From Atopsyche davidsoni (lineage: Eukaryota; Arthropoda; Insecta; Trichoptera; Hydrobiosidae), in NCBI GenBank assembly GCA_022113835.1, contig JAILWY010000001.1, positions 8,742,001 through 8,806,000 on the forward strand: a stretch of DNA of 64,000 nucleotides, read 5' to 3'. Position 1 is the first letter of the stretch, and each line of letters begins with the position of its first letter. Of the stretch, positions 61,441-64,000 are shown piece after piece. The translations under genes were made by a program, and so were the position numbers. Under the pieces are notes generated by a model. It made no database searches, was not told the origin of the DNA, and saw nothing but the letters and a program-made list of their open reading frames with translations.

Positions 61441-63165
61441 ATGACTGTCTTACTTTCGATAGATCGACAGATAATTCTTTAAAATGGCACAATCATGGTT
61501 TTTTTTTTTTGCACAACTGTTTATAATAATAGAAGCATGCCCGCAACGCAATCATGACAGCATTCGCGATATATAATTAAAGTAACCATAATATTATTGT
61601 ATACGTATATTCGTAGCAGTGGCGCGCAGCTACTCAAAAATAAGCTTTCAATTTAATATATATATACATCGGTTTAAATTTATAAAAAATACTTATCACT
61701 AGGATCACTTTCTAGCAAAAACAACTTAAAAAATATATTTTAACTACTTATACACTTTATATGAAACCATTTATAATAAACACATACTTCTCTTCTGATT
61801 TCATCACATACTTTAAAGAGTTGTTAGTTATCATTTCATACTGTATAAATACCAAACGTATGCCTCAAGTCACGCATTTAAAATGTCTTCACTCATAATC
61901 GTTATAATTCCTTTAAGTTTCGCAGGTCTGATACAAAAAAATATGTATATTTGCGTTTTTCTAACAAATTATGCCCTCTGACAAACAAGAATTTAAAAAT
62001 CTATGGTTTTGAAGTTAATTTATTTTTAAATGAGATCTTTTAATTGAAGGCAATTATTTTTTTCGACCCGCGCGTTACTGGATAAATCTGAACAATTTTT
62101 CGATTGTCTCATTTCTTCCAGGCACAAGTACCCCAATTCATAGATTGTGCTCCAAAACTAATGAACACAATGAAACAAACACATAACCACACTAATATCT
62201 GCAGTATAAGTAATTTCCTTCGGCGTTGTTATCGCTCAAATGTAATTTCAACAACGTATTGCTCAAATTCAATTGAAGCAAAAAATACAACTTGCAAACT
62301 CGTTTAAGTATTATAATTGAAAAAATACAGTATTTCAATTCAGCCCATTACATACTGGAACGTGAATGCGCGGCTTTGTAGTGATTTTTCCCACAAGATA
62401 CTGCGACTTGTAATATATCAAAACTATTCGATATATTTTGAGATGAGGCGTAGGCCCGAGCGCTTCTCAATCACGATCCTTTTCTAAGCAATCAATCCTG
62501 CTGACATCATGCCGCTATTATATAATCCCCGCTATGTAGGTTATACATTATACCATATATCGTCACGCTACAAGATTTGCATCTACTCCAGTACATGAGG
62601 AGGCTTTTCACCGCATGGATAAGTGAGCAAATAGAAAGGATGCTTGCGCAATCTGAAAGACGGGCTTCGGCAGAATCTTCTTCACTTCTTGCATAATCCT
62701 CGACCAAATCACGCGGTAAGATTGAGTGTTTTTTCGTCGTGGTTTTGTTTAGTGGTTACTCGGTTTTAATTGCTTTAACAACTCACTTTGATTTCGCTAC
62801 GTAAACGAGCCATCATAAATAATATAGATAAATCAAAAAAAGGAGTTAAATCAGTATATGGCCCCTTTCCTTTAGTCCCATTTGAATTATTTTTTTCTAT
62901 CAATTAAAACACTTCGATATGTTATTAAAAAAATTCTGTTTTAATAGATTTGTTATGGTGTGTTATATTACAGTTTCACTGGTGGGAGGTAGGAATTTGT
63001 GATGTGGTATAATAAACTAACGCTAAATCGATTTGTATATATTACAAGTTTTTATAATTCAGTTCTTATTTGTATTCAACACAATGAAAAAAATCACTCT
63101 TGTATGTTTTATGATAAACTGAAAATTCTGCGCAGTATACTTTTGTAACGGGTTTTGGCTCGCCG
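61441..63165. other. Mostly AT-rich stretch
   Basis: CAGTGGCGCGCAGCTAC at about 61618 resembles a single hAT-type end. A strong acceptor (ATTGTCTCATTTCTTCCAG) ends at 62121 and is followed by a 62-codon frame with no donor. A GC-richer patch (62340-62720) has a minus frame (62507-62707) that is not recognised. Confidence 0.45.
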
Positions 63166-63196
63166 AAGCAGTTTCTTTATTTTGTAGCAGGTATGC
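63166..63196 (+). promoter_or_regulatory. Second, weaker recursive splice site candidate
   Basis: AGCAGTTTCTTTATTTTGTAG then CAG (63188-63190) joined directly to GTATGC (63191-63196). The pyrimidine tract is fair and the donor is one base from the good GTATGT form. It lies 19.2 kb downstream of the strong site on the same strand, a plausible spacing. Confidence 0.25.
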
Positions 63197-63430
63197 AAAA
63201 TGGACCGTATAGGAGGCGAGTGTCATTGGCCGGCTCTCGTTGCAGCAAAAATGAGCCGATGTTGAAATAGATAATCTAGTTTTTTGGCATACGAGACCGA
63301 GTGGTTAGAAAGTCCGCGTGCAGGACCGGCGATGACGCTATGTTTTTTTCTCAATTGATACAACGCTAAACACCACGAGCGGCCACGATACGGGAACGGC
63401 CCACTGTGGAGCTTGGAAATAAAGCATGAT
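63197..63430. other. CpG-rich patch
   Basis: GC-richer sequence directly after the weak ratchet candidate, including GGAGGCGAGTGTCATTGGCC. No frame. Its position after a 3' splice-like site would also suit an ordinary non-coding exon. Confidence 0.35.
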
Positions 63431-64000
63431 TAATCTGCACCTCAATGTTACATACTGCTATTGACTAAAAAATAAATTTATATTCACGTTAAAATTATTA
63501 CTTATAAGAGCACAAGCTTTTTTAAAAATATAATTTTGTAATATACGTCACGCATGAAATTGTTGCTATTGGCTATATTTTATTTTATTATTAATTTAGA
63601 TTTATTTTTACATATTAAATTACCGTTTTAAATTATCGTTTTAATAATATGTAAATATATGTTTATTAATATATAAGTTAATTGACTGAAATAAGTTCAG
63701 GATTTCTACAAGATTTTAAATTTTATGCATGGGAAACTCATTACATGTCTCTTTTTCACGTTGCATTATCTTTTACTGAGCAAGTCTTCAAAAAAACACA
63801 GCCTCCAATCAATATCGTTATTTATTATTTATTTTGCATGCAAATACTGCTCGCTCGCTCAGAGTAACAGTATTATTTTCAAAGTGGTCAAAATGAGTTA
63901 TGTTAGCAGAATAATAAATTTATCTTAAGTTGGTATTACCAGATGAATCTAACGGTTACCATATAACTTCATATATATTTGAACTTTCTCTAATAAAATA
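63431..64000. other. AT-rich stretch to window end
   Basis: Overlapping frames 63682-63928 are in two phases with AT-rich composition. Nothing supported. Confidence 0.55.

Noticed and set aside
62122..62307. Coding exon after the strong acceptor at 62121
   Set aside because: The 62-codon frame is Asn/Thr/Ser-rich, ends without a donor and shows no conserved motif. The acceptor alone is kept as a note.

Overview
This window looks like nuclear DNA from an insect, most likely a moth or butterfly. That call is inference from three things: a strongly AT-rich background with scattered CpG-rich islands, several small interspersed repeat families, and pieces of non-LTR and Penelope-like retroelements. 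I find no complete protein-coding gene. Most open frames are short, start in AT-rich sequence and lack exon structure, so I read them as chance. The window is best described as a very long intron or a gene desert.

The strongest sign of a host gene is at 43931-43961 on the + strand. There a pyrimidine tract ending in CAG is followed with no gap by a full GTAAGT donor. This is the form of a zero-length exon (ratchet point) used in recursive splicing of giant introns. A weaker site of the same layout is at 63166-63196. If they are real, a + strand gene is transcribed through at least the right part of the window.

Left third (1-20 kb): AT-rich DNA with CpG islands; a 13-mer tandem repeat (3129-3193); copies of interspersed repeat family RF1; family RF2, one copy of which was split by a 5'-truncated LINE with a 13-bp target-site duplication (5627-6001); a 94-bp-arm inverted repeat carrying a Penelope-type hammerhead ribozyme motif on each arm (11425-11642); a tRNA-shaped Pol III-like unit (13076-13164); and a terminal-exon-like segment on the minus strand (18197-18320).

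Middle (20-44 kb): long AT-rich stretches, more islands (20.5, 25.5, 26.7-27.3, 30.7, 36.6, 40.6 kb), long (TA)n arrays, a possible TATA/initiator pair (26443), a probable LINE relic (29513-29643), and unassigned frames at 34.6, 35.2 and 41.9 kb.

Right third (44-64 kb): the recursive splice candidate, further (TA)n arrays, an island with a micro-ORF and a TATA box (51.5-51.9 kb), an unassigned minus-strand frame (53.0 kb), RF2 and RF1 copies, a GC-rich G/W-coding minisatellite (58297-58580) and islands at 61.1-61.4 and 63.2-63.4 kb. The parts do not form a pathway. The interest lies in splicing signals, ribozyme and Pol III motifs, and layered repeats. All composition statements are by eye, and nothing was searched against a database.
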